38,410 bases of DNA from positions 1 through 38,410 of the forward strand of contig NZ_JARGDP010000028.1 of NCBI RefSeq assembly GCF_029210395.1, in the 5' to 3' direction. This DNA comes from Petrocella sp. FN5. Lineage in GTDB: Bacteria > Bacillota > Clostridia > Lachnospirales > Vallitaleaceae. Shown here in pieces: positions 25,623 to 32,919 of the stretch. How positions within the stretch are numbered: the stretch's first letter is position 1; the number at the start of each line of letters is the position of its first letter. Made by a program: the position numbers and the translations under genes. Below the pieces are notes generated by a model. The model ran no database searches, was not told the origin of the DNA, and saw only the letters and a list, made by a program, of their open reading frames with translations.

Positions 25623-27476
25623 TTGAGCATTTTGTTGCTGGACCAGAATACAATTAATAAAATTGCGGCAGGGGAAGTCGTTGAACGACCGGCTTCTGTC
25701 ATAAAGGAATTGGTAGAAAATGCAATCGATGCAAAAGCAGATGCGATTACCATTGAAGTTAAAGAGGGCGGTCTTAAGTTTATACGTATTACGGATAACG
25801 GATCCGGCATTCATAAGGATGATGTCAAAGCCGCATTTCTTAGACATAGTACCAGCAAAATAAAGGATGAACAAGACCTTGCAAGTATTATGTCTTTGGG
25901 ATTTCGTGGTGAAGCCTTGGCCAGCATTGCCTCAGTCGGAAGGGTTGAGCTGATTACCAAACAAGCATCTGAATCTGTAGGTATACGCTATATCATAGAA
26001 GGCGGTGTCGAAAAAAGTTTTGAAGAAGTAGGGTGTCCCATAGGGACGACTTTTATGGTTAAAGACTTGTTCTATAATACGCCTGCAAGAAGAAAATTCA
26101 TGAAAACCTCGTCTACGGAGCTTGGCTATATCTCGGATCTGGTTCAAAAACTAGCACTGGGTCATCCGAAGATCAGTTTCAAATTCATAAATGAGGGTAA
26201 AATCAAGCTTCAGACAACCGGAAATAATAAACTTAAAGATTGTATTTTTAGTGTGTACGGTATGGAGATGGCCAAGAACTTAATTGAAATAAACTGGCAT
26301 TCTGACGGCATGCATCTTGAAGGCTTTATTGGCAAGCCTCATCTAAGCCGTGGTAATCGAACCTATGAAAATTACTTTTTAAATGGTCGCTATATTAAAA
26401 GCAAGGTTATAGAAAAAGCCATTGAAGATGGTTATAAGTCTAAGCTTATGCTGCACCAATACCCTTTTGTCACTTTTTATCTGCATGTAGATGCTAAAGA
26501 TGTAGATGTAAATGTACATCCTACAAAAATGGAAGTGCGTTTTATGGAAGAAGCCAAAATCTTTCAACTGGTTTATAAAGGGATTGAAGCGGCTCTGAAT
26601 AAAGAAGTATTGATTCCTCAAGTTAGTATTGAAAAAGAGAAGAAAGAAACATCTATGGTTTATGAACCGATACCGGAGCCTTTTGAGGAGAAACGAAAGA
26701 ATTTGGTGGAAAATGAGACGATTATTAGCCATCATGAACCAACAGCAGCTATTAAAACGGAGATATTTTCTGAAGAAAAAACTAAAGAAAAGCCGATTGA
26801 AAAACAAGAAGCAAAGCCAGAAGAGACACCCTCAAAAACCTATAAAGGTGACCAAGTTGCTATGTCTGTAGAAGCATTTAGAGGTTCCTCTGCTGTTAGA
26901 TCTCATAAAGTGGTGGGACAGCTTTTTGATACTTATTGGATTGTTGAACTTGAGGAAGAATATTATATGATTGATCAGCATGCTGCTCATGAAAAAGTAT
27001 TGTATGAACGTATGGTGAAAAAACTAAGTAATAAGGTTGAGTTTGCTCAAAGGTTACTTGAACCGATTGTAGTGAATCTGTCTCTTCAGGAAATGAGCAG
27101 ATATGAAACATATCAGCGGTTATTTGTAGATCTAGGCTTTGAAGTGGAAGCTTTTGGTGAAGAGGCTTTAATTATTCGGTCTGTACCCTTTGTGTTTGGA
27201 AAATCCCTTGAGGCCAATCAGTTTCTACAGATTCTGGACGGGTTAGCGGATAGTTTTATCGAGGATAAATATGACATTCTTCTGGATGATATTGCTTCGA
27301 TGGCGTGTAAAGCTGCGGTAAAAGGTAATGATCGACTTTCCCAGAGTGAGTACATAGGGTTAATCGATGATCTGTTGACACTTGAAAATCCTTTTCATTG
27401 TCCCCACGGTAGGCCGACCATTATTGCTATGACCAAATATGAGCTTGAGAAGAAATTTAAGAGGATACAAGGATGA
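25623..27476 (+). CDS. mutL: DNA mismatch repair protein MutL with endonuclease motif
   Basis: GHKL ATPase of 617 aa that couples MutS to strand excision. Family motifs are NKIAAGEVVERPASVIKELVENAIDA, DNGSGI and GFRGEALASIASV. A low-complexity E/K/P linker spans about residues 340-410. The C-terminal domain has DQHAAHEKVLYE (D451), the nicking endonuclease motif of MutL proteins in organisms without MutH, plus ACKAAVK and CPHGRP (C593). The start could be TTG 25623 (TAGGTG 7 bases upstream, giving MSILLLDQNTINKIAAGE) or GTG 25614; TTG is preferred on spacing. It ends in a 4-base overlap with miaA. Confidence 0.95.
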   Translation: MSILLLDQNTINKIAAGEVVERPASVIKELVENAIDAKADAITIEVKEGGLKFIRITDNGSGIHKDDVKAAFLRHSTSKIKDEQDLASIMSLGFRGEALASIASVGRVELITKQASESVGIRYIIEGGVEKSFEEVGCPIGTTFMVKDLFYNTPARRKFMKTSSTELGYISDLVQKLALGHPKISFKFINEGKIKLQTTGNNKLKDCIFSVYGMEMAKNLIEINWHSDGMHLEGFIGKPHLSRGNRTYENYFLNGRYIKSKVIEKAIEDGYKSKLMLHQYPFVTFYLHVDAKDVDVNVHPTKMEVRFMEEAKIFQLVYKGIEAALNKEVLIPQVSIEKEKKETSMVYEPIPEPFEEKRKNLVENETIISHHEPTAAIKTEIFSEEKTKEKPIEKQEAKPEETPSKTYKGDQVAMSVEAFRGSSAVRSHKVVGQLFDTYWIVELEEEYYMIDQHAAHEKVLYERMVKKLSNKVEFAQRLLEPIVVNLSLQEMSRYETYQRLFVDLGFEVEAFGEEALIIRSVPFVFGKSLEANQFLQILDGLADSFIEDKYDILLDDIASMACKAAVKGNDRLSQSEYIGLIDDLLTLENPFHCPHGRPTIIAMTKYELEKKFKRIQG

Positions 27477-28414
27477 AACCACTTATTGTCATTACGGGAC
27501 CTACCGCAACAGGAAAAAGTAAATTAGCGGTTCAACTGGCTAAAGAAATTCAAGGCGAGATTATTTCTGCCGATTCTATGCAAGTATATAAAGGGATGGA
27601 TATTGGTACTGCCAAGGTTACCTTAGAAGAAATGGATGGTATAAAACATCATCTCATAGATGTACTAAATCCGGACGAAGGATGTAGCATCGCTAGGTTT
27701 CAAAAAATGGTTAAAGAAGCTCTGGCAGATATTTATGCCAGGGGTAAAGTACCTATTTTAGCTGGAGGGACTGGTTTTTATATTCAGTCTATTATCTATG
27801 ATGTAACCTTTATGGACCATGTACCGGATAATAGCTATAGAGAGCGTCTTGAAGAAATGGCGAAAAATGGCGACAAGGCTCTACTATTTTCAATGTTAGA
27901 AGCGGTGGATTCGGACTCGGCAAAGACCATTCATATGAATAATACGAAAAGGGTGATTCGAGCTTTGGAATATTATCATATGACCAATGAGCCTATATCT
28001 CTTCATAATAGGCGGGAAAAAGAAAAACAATCTCCATACAATCTAGGATTCTATGTATTGAATATGGAGCGGGAATTGCTCTACAAAAGAATTAATGATC
28101 GTGTGGATCAAATGGTTGAAGAAGGCTTAGTAGAGGAAGTAAAAACGCTTTTGGAGCAAGGTTATAATAAGAGCTTAGTTGCCATGCAAGGTCTTGGTTA
28201 CAAGGAAATTATTGGCTATCTGGAAGGTGAATATGATTTAAATGATGCCATCGATCTCTTGAAAAAGGGTACAAGGCATTTTGCCAAACGTCAATTGACT
28301 TGGTTCAAAAGAGAAAAAAATGTTAATTGGGTTAACTTACACGACTATAATTATGATATGATACAAGTTGTAAAATATATTTTAAAAGATATTGAAGTAC
28401 AGAAGTTTTTGTAA
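27473..28414 (+). CDS. miaA: tRNA dimethylallyltransferase MiaA
   Basis: Transfers a dimethylallyl group from DMAPP to A37 of tRNA, giving the substrate for MiaB. Length 313 aa. Motifs are VITGPTATGKSKLA (P-loop), ISADSMQVYKGMDIGTAK, HHLIDVLNPDE and ILAGGTGFYIQSI, then the C-terminal TRHFAKRQLTWFKRE. Its ATG overlaps the mutL TGA, so translation is coupled. DMAPP is made by IspH, also in this window. Confidence 0.96.
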   Translation: MKPLIVITGPTATGKSKLAVQLAKEIQGEIISADSMQVYKGMDIGTAKVTLEEMDGIKHHLIDVLNPDEGCSIARFQKMVKEALADIYARGKVPILAGGTGFYIQSIIYDVTFMDHVPDNSYRERLEEMAKNGDKALLFSMLEAVDSDSAKTIHMNNTKRVIRALEYYHMTNEPISLHNRREKEKQSPYNLGFYVLNMERELLYKRINDRVDQMVEEGLVEEVKTLLEQGYNKSLVAMQGLGYKEIIGYLEGEYDLNDAIDLLKKGTRHFAKRQLTWFKREKNVNWVNLHDYNYDMIQVVKYILKDIEVQKFL

Positions 28415-28428
28415 TACAATAGGGTTAT

Positions 28429-28466
28429 GGTTAACGGGTCAATTATATAGTTTTGATGTCTTAACC
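28429..28466. repeat. GGTTAA-type inverted repeat upstream of hfq
   Basis: GGTTAACGGGTCAA (28429-28442) and the right arm GTTTTGATGTCTTAACC (28450-28466) form a shorter, more divergent copy with a 7-base loop. The first six bases of each arm are perfect complements. Confidence 0.55.
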
Positions 28467-28481
28467 AAAGCATTCAATAAT
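28453..28481 (+). promoter_or_regulatory. hfq: Promoter of hfq within the inverted repeat
   Basis: TTGATG at 28453-28458, which lies in the right arm of the repeat, and AATAAT at 28476-28481 have 17-base spacing. This is the best -10 match among the family copies and suggests that the repeat marks or controls promoters. Confidence 0.5.
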
Positions 28482-28504
28482 AATCAAATCGTTGTTTGAT
28501 AAGA

Positions 28505-28523
28505 GATATATTGAAAATATATC
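28505..28523 (+). promoter_or_regulatory. Small hairpin next to the hfq ribosome site
   Basis: GATATATT, loop GAA and AATATATC form a perfect 8-bp hairpin 2-3 bases before the AAGGGGG ribosome site. It could affect hfq translation, but its stability is low because it is nearly all A-T. Confidence 0.4.
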
Positions 28524-28539
28524 ATAAGGGGGCAAGAGA

Positions 28540-28770
28540 ATGAGCAAACCAATTAATTTACAAGATGTATTTTTGAATCAGGTAAGAAAAGATAAAATTA
28601 CGGTTGTGGTTTATTTGACCAATGGTTTTCAACTAAAAGGCATCGTTAGAGGTTTTGACAACTTTATCGTCATCCTTGAGGCGGAAACAAAACAACAAAT
28701 GATTTACAAGCATGCCATTTCAACCATAATACCTGCTAAAGAAGTACAATTAATGACTGAAGAACGCTAG
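28540..28770 (+). CDS. hfq: RNA-binding protein Hfq
   Basis: Sm-like hexameric RNA chaperone of 76 aa. The Sm1 motif is [28 protein letters not shown]. The Sm2 motif contains the conserved YKHAIST (residues 55-61). It closely resembles Bacillus Hfq in length and sequence, with a short C-terminal tail (LMTEER). AAGGGGG lies upstream. Its place after miaA is the widespread miaA-hfq arrangement. Confidence 0.97.
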   Translation: MSKPINLQDVFLNQVRKDKITVVVYLTNGFQLKGIVRGFDNFIVILEAETKQQMIYKHAISTIIPAKEVQLMTEER

Positions 28771-28783
28771 AGAGGAATTCCAT

Positions 28784-30085
28784 ATGACAGACAAGATCTA
28801 TAAACATCTTGGTATCTGTGATGATGTGATTTCGCATGTGAAAAAGATTGAAGACGCCCTATTTGATCGGTTTAATCAGATAGATCAAATAGCGGAGGTC
28901 AATCAACTGAAAGTCTTAAAGGCGATGCAAGACAATAGAGTCAGTGATACGCATTTTGCAGCAACCACTGGCTATGGCTATAATGATCTAGGTAGAGATA
29001 CCTTAGAAAATGTGTATGCTTCCGTATTTAATGCGGAAGCTGCTTTAGTTCGTCCACAAATAATTTCAGGTACCCATGCGCTTCATATTGCTTTGGCAAG
29101 TCACTTAAGACCAGGCGATGAAATATTATCACCCGTAGGCAAACCTTATGACACATTAGAAGAGGTCATAGGCATAAGGGAGACACCGGGTTCTCTTTCA
29201 GAATATGGTATTACATACAGACAAGTGGATTTTCTGGACAATAAGAACATAGACTACCCCGGTATCAAAGAAGCCATACACGACAAAACAAAGCTGGTTG
29301 CCATACAAAGATCAAAAGGCTATGACATTCGTCCGACACTATCTCCTGAAAGCATTGGAGAAATCATAGGATTTGTCAAAAGCATAAAGCCGGATATTAT
29401 ATGTATGGTGGACAATTGCTATGGTGAATTTGTAACCGTAACTGAGCCTACGCATTATGGGGCAGATATGGTGGTAGGTTCGTTAATTAAAAATCCAGGT
29501 GGAGGTTTGGCACCAACAGGTGGTTATATCGTAGGTAGCAAAGCCTGTGTGGATATGGCTTCTTACCGTTTGACCGCACCCGGTCTTGGTAAAGAAGTGG
29601 GTGCAACTTTAGGGATTAATCAGAGTCTTTTTCAAGGTCTATTTTTAGCACCGACGGTTGTTGCTGCTGCGCATAAAAGTGCTTTGTTTGCTGCAGCGGT
29701 ATTTGAAAGTCTGGGCTATGAAGTCATTCCGTCCAGTCAGACGGAGCGTTATGATATAATTCAAGCAATCTCCATGAAAAGCCCTGAGGCGGTTATCGCC
29801 TTTTGTCAAGGGATACAGATGGCAGCACCGGTTGACAGTCATGTGGTGCCGATTCCTTGGGCTATGCCGGGGTATGATGCTCCAGTCATCATGGCGGCTG
29901 GATCTTTTATACAAGGCTCCAGTATTGAGTTGAGTGCAGACGCACCTATAAAACCACCTTATACAGCTTATTTTCAAGGTGGTCTCACATGGTACCATGG
30001 TAAATATGGGGTAATGTGTGCATTGCAGAATATGGTCAATCAAAAGATAATAGAGATAGAGAACCATGTGAAAGATAGAGTTTAG
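28784..30085 (+). CDS. PLP-dependent methionine gamma-lyase-like protein (YnbB family)
   Basis: Fold-type I PLP enzyme of 433 aa in the Met_gamma_lyase family also called aluminium resistance protein. Visible motifs are RPQIISGTHALHIALASHLRPGDE, MVDNCYGEFV, and the cofactor lysine in SLIKNPGGGLAPTGGYIVG (K236). The reaction is not established for this group. AGAGGAATTC precedes the ATG, 13 bases after hfq. The Bacillus homologue ynbB also lies close to hfq, so position supports the call. Confidence 0.9.
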   Translation: MTDKIYKHLGICDDVISHVKKIEDALFDRFNQIDQIAEVNQLKVLKAMQDNRVSDTHFAATTGYGYNDLGRDTLENVYASVFNAEAALVRPQIISGTHALHIALASHLRPGDEILSPVGKPYDTLEEVIGIRETPGSLSEYGITYRQVDFLDNKNIDYPGIKEAIHDKTKLVAIQRSKGYDIRPTLSPESIGEIIGFVKSIKPDIICMVDNCYGEFVTVTEPTHYGADMVVGSLIKNPGGGLAPTGGYIVGSKACVDMASYRLTAPGLGKEVGATLGINQSLFQGLFLAPTVVAAAHKSALFAAAVFESLGYEVIPSSQTERYDIIQAISMKSPEAVIAFCQGIQMAAPVDSHVVPIPWAMPGYDAPVIMAAGSFIQGSSIELSADAPIKPPYTAYFQGGLTWYHGKYGVMCALQNMVNQKIIEIENHVKDRV

Positions 30086-30153
30086 CTACCATAAAAGAAT
30101 GTGCAAGCAAGGCGAGGCGCAGCCACTTAGTTTGGTTGAGGGAGGTAATACCA

Positions 30154-32820
30154 ATGAGTATGAAGATTGAAAAACCGTATGCATTAACGAAGGATGACAT
30201 ATTAAAAAAATTAGAGGTCAAGATAGATTCAGGCCTCAGTGAGGATGAAGTAGCAAAAAGACGTGCAGAATATGGGGAGAATGTGCTTGAAGCCAGAGAA
30301 AAGGTATCGGCTTTAAAGATATTCATGCACAACGCCAATAATATCATTGTGTATCTTTTAATAGTGGCTTCAGGAGTATCCTTTGCTATGGATGAACCTG
30401 TTGAAGGTTCTGCGGTTATTGTTGCCATCTTGATTGCGGTCTTGTCCGGATTTATATCAGAATACAAAGCTCAAAAATCAGTAGAATCTTTACAAAAAAT
30501 GACAAGAACCGTGGCAAAAGTAAGACGTAACGGTAAGATTATGGAAGTGGAATCTCAACACTTGGTCATCGGAGATGTCCTGTATATTGAGGAAGGCGAT
30601 CTCGTGACAGCGGACAGTTATATTATCGAAGACAAAAATTTCGCTACCATTGAATCGGCATTAACGGGAGAATCCGAATCGATGGATAAGACTTCCGATT
30701 TTGTCGGTGAAGAAGATACGTCTATTGGTGACAGAAAAAACATGGTATTTACCGGTACTGCAGCAACCAGAGGGAATACCTATGCCGTCGTAACGGCTAT
30801 AGGCATGGATACGGAGATTGGAAAAATCAGTGACATGATTCGTACGGATGAAAAAACCATAACACCCCTTGAAGCCCAGTTGAACCGTTTAGGTAAAACA
30901 TTAATACTTTTCTCAGCCATTGTGGCACTAGCGGTGACAGCCCTTGGCATATCATATGGTGAAGATTTATATGCTATGATAAAAATAGGTATCATTTTAG
31001 CGATTGCATCCGTTCCGGAAGCCTTGCCTGCAGTTTCTACCATAACCTTGGCTATTGGTATGAAAACCATGGCCTCTCACAATGCTTTGGTAAAGAGCTT
31101 ACCGGCTGTAGAGACCTTAGGTTCCACTACAGTTATATGTACAGATAAGACAGGTACTTTAACAGAGAATCAAATGACAGTCAAACATATATACCATACA
31201 TCCTTAGACCGTACCTTTGAAGTAGAAGGTGACGGGTATGATCCGGAGGGTGCTATTGTGGACTATGATGAAGCCCTAGAAGAACTCATTATTGCTGGCG
31301 TCTTATGTAGTAACGCAACCCTTGTAAAAGAAGAACAGGATTACAAAATAATTGGTGATCCTACAGAAGGTGGTCTTGTTGTTCTTGGAGAAAAGGCTTC
31401 TTTAACAAAAGATGCGCTAGAGAACAACGGCTATAAACGTATTGGAGAAGTTCCCTTTAATTCTACGGATAAGTATATGGTTACAGCTTATGATATAAAA
31501 GATAATGAAAAACGTCTTTTTATAAAAGGTGCACCGGACGTCCTCATGAAGATGGCTCAAGCAGAACAAAGCGATCTTGATCAGTGGAATAAGATAAACG
31601 ATGACATGACCCATGAAGGCATGCGGGTTCTGGCCATAGCAGAGATTAGAAACTATCAGGACGCTACAGATGAAGCGTCTATGAGTAAGGCCCTAGAACA
31701 AGGGCTAGAGATTCTTGGTTTTGTTGGAATCATAGATCCGCCAAGAGAAGATGTTAAAGAAGCCATTAGGGTGGCTCAAGAAGCCGGTATTCGTGTAATC
31801 ATGATTACAGGTGATCATCCCGGCACAGCCAGTATTATTGCACAGAAAATTGGTATGAATAATATTGATCAAGTCATAACAGGTAAAGAAATGGACCTTA
31901 TGTCAGATGAAGCATTGGCCGAAGAAATTAAGACCACTTCTGTGTTTGCAAGGGTTTCTCCTGAAAACAAATTGCAAATTGTACGTGCTTTGAATATTGA
32001 CGATGAAGTCACAGCCATGACCGGAGACGGGGTTAATGATGCACCGGCTCTTAATGGTGCAGACATTGGTATTGCCATGGGCATAAGAGGTACTGAAGTG
32101 GCAAAAGAAGCTTCGGACATGATTTTGACCGATGACCGTTTCTCTACAATTGTTGATGCGGTTAAAGAAGGACGGGTCATCTTTGATAATATGGAGAAAT
32201 TCATTTATTTTTTATTCTCTTGTAACGTTGTGGAGATCTTAGCCATATTTTTAAGTATTCTGTTTAAGCTCCCGATTCCGATTCTTGCGCTACAAATCCT
32301 ATGGCTGAACTTGGTTGTAGACGTATTGCCGGCAATGTCTTTTGCTTGGGAAACCGGTGAAGGGGACATTATGAAGCGCATGCCAAGAGATCCTAAGCAG
32401 GCGATTGTTAATAAAGCCTTTTTAGCAAAGATTGCTGTAAGTGGTATCTTAATCGGTGTGGGTTCACTAGCTGCTTTTGCCTATGGGTTATCTCGAGGTT
32501 ACGATATAGATACAGCTAGAACCATTGCATTTGCTACCATGGCTTTTGGACAGCTCTTCCATGTACTGAATGTGAGAAGACAACATACTTTTGGATTGGA
32601 TAAAAGCATTCTTAAGAATCCATTTCTAATTGGTGCATTGGCAATTGCTGCCTCACTGATGTTACTCGTCATATACCTGCCATTCTTTAATGATGTTATG
32701 TATACAAAACCACTGGATGCGTATAAATGGTGGGTAATCTTGCTTAGTGCTTCTGTACCGACAATATTGATACAAGGTTATGGCATCCTGAAAAGACGAT
32801 TACAGCATAGCGTATCTTGA
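30154..32820 (+). CDS. P-type cation-transporting ATPase (type II, Ca2+-like)
   Basis: Membrane cation pump of 888 aa, with an N-terminal cation-ATPase domain, actuator loop ALTGES (T171-S174), phosphorylation motif DKTGTLT (D331) and hinge TGDGVNDAPAL (from T623). The M4 motif is ASVPEALPAVSTITLA (P288-E289). M5 keeps N691 and E694 (SCNVVEIL), and M6 reads NLVVD, so D723 is kept but the usual threonine before it is valine. The layout is SERCA/PMR1-like, so Ca2+ or a related divalent ion is likely. ATG 30154 follows GAGGGAGG by 8 bases; an in-frame TTG upstream is rejected. It sits between the PLP gene and alaS without its own clear promoter. Confidence 0.88.
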   Translation: MSMKIEKPYALTKDDILKKLEVKIDSGLSEDEVAKRRAEYGENVLEAREKVSALKIFMHNANNIIVYLLIVASGVSFAMDEPVEGSAVIVAILIAVLSGFISEYKAQKSVESLQKMTRTVAKVRRNGKIMEVESQHLVIGDVLYIEEGDLVTADSYIIEDKNFATIESALTGESESMDKTSDFVGEEDTSIGDRKNMVFTGTAATRGNTYAVVTAIGMDTEIGKISDMIRTDEKTITPLEAQLNRLGKTLILFSAIVALAVTALGISYGEDLYAMIKIGIILAIASVPEALPAVSTITLAIGMKTMASHNALVKSLPAVETLGSTTVICTDKTGTLTENQMTVKHIYHTSLDRTFEVEGDGYDPEGAIVDYDEALEELIIAGVLCSNATLVKEEQDYKIIGDPTEGGLVVLGEKASLTKDALENNGYKRIGEVPFNSTDKYMVTAYDIKDNEKRLFIKGAPDVLMKMAQAEQSDLDQWNKINDDMTHEGMRVLAIAEIRNYQDATDEASMSKALEQGLEILGFVGIIDPPREDVKEAIRVAQEAGIRVIMITGDHPGTASIIAQKIGMNNIDQVITGKEMDLMSDEALAEEIKTTSVFARVSPENKLQIVRALNIDDEVTAMTGDGVNDAPALNGADIGIAMGIRGTEVAKEASDMILTDDRFSTIVDAVKEGRVIFDNMEKFIYFLFSCNVVEILAIFLSILFKLPIPILALQILWLNLVVDVLPAMSFAWETGEGDIMKRMPRDPKQAIVNKAFLAKIAVSGILIGVGSLAAFAYGLSRGYDIDTARTIAFATMAFGQLFHVLNVRRQHTFGLDKSILKNPFLIGALAIAASLMLLVIYLPFFNDVMYTKPLDAYKWWVILLSASVPTILIQGYGILKRRLQHSVS

Positions 32821-32919
32821 CAAAGATGGCTAATATCATTATAATTTTAACGAGTGATTGGGATATTGAATATTTGTAGAATGGGTTTAAAGGCATCAAT
32901 ATAATTAGGAGGAACTATT

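Noticed and set aside
32860-32919. TATAAT near 32901 as a promoter, or a T-box, for alaS
   Set aside because: The -35 region is poor and the start would fall in the ribosome site; the gap is far too short for a T-box leader.
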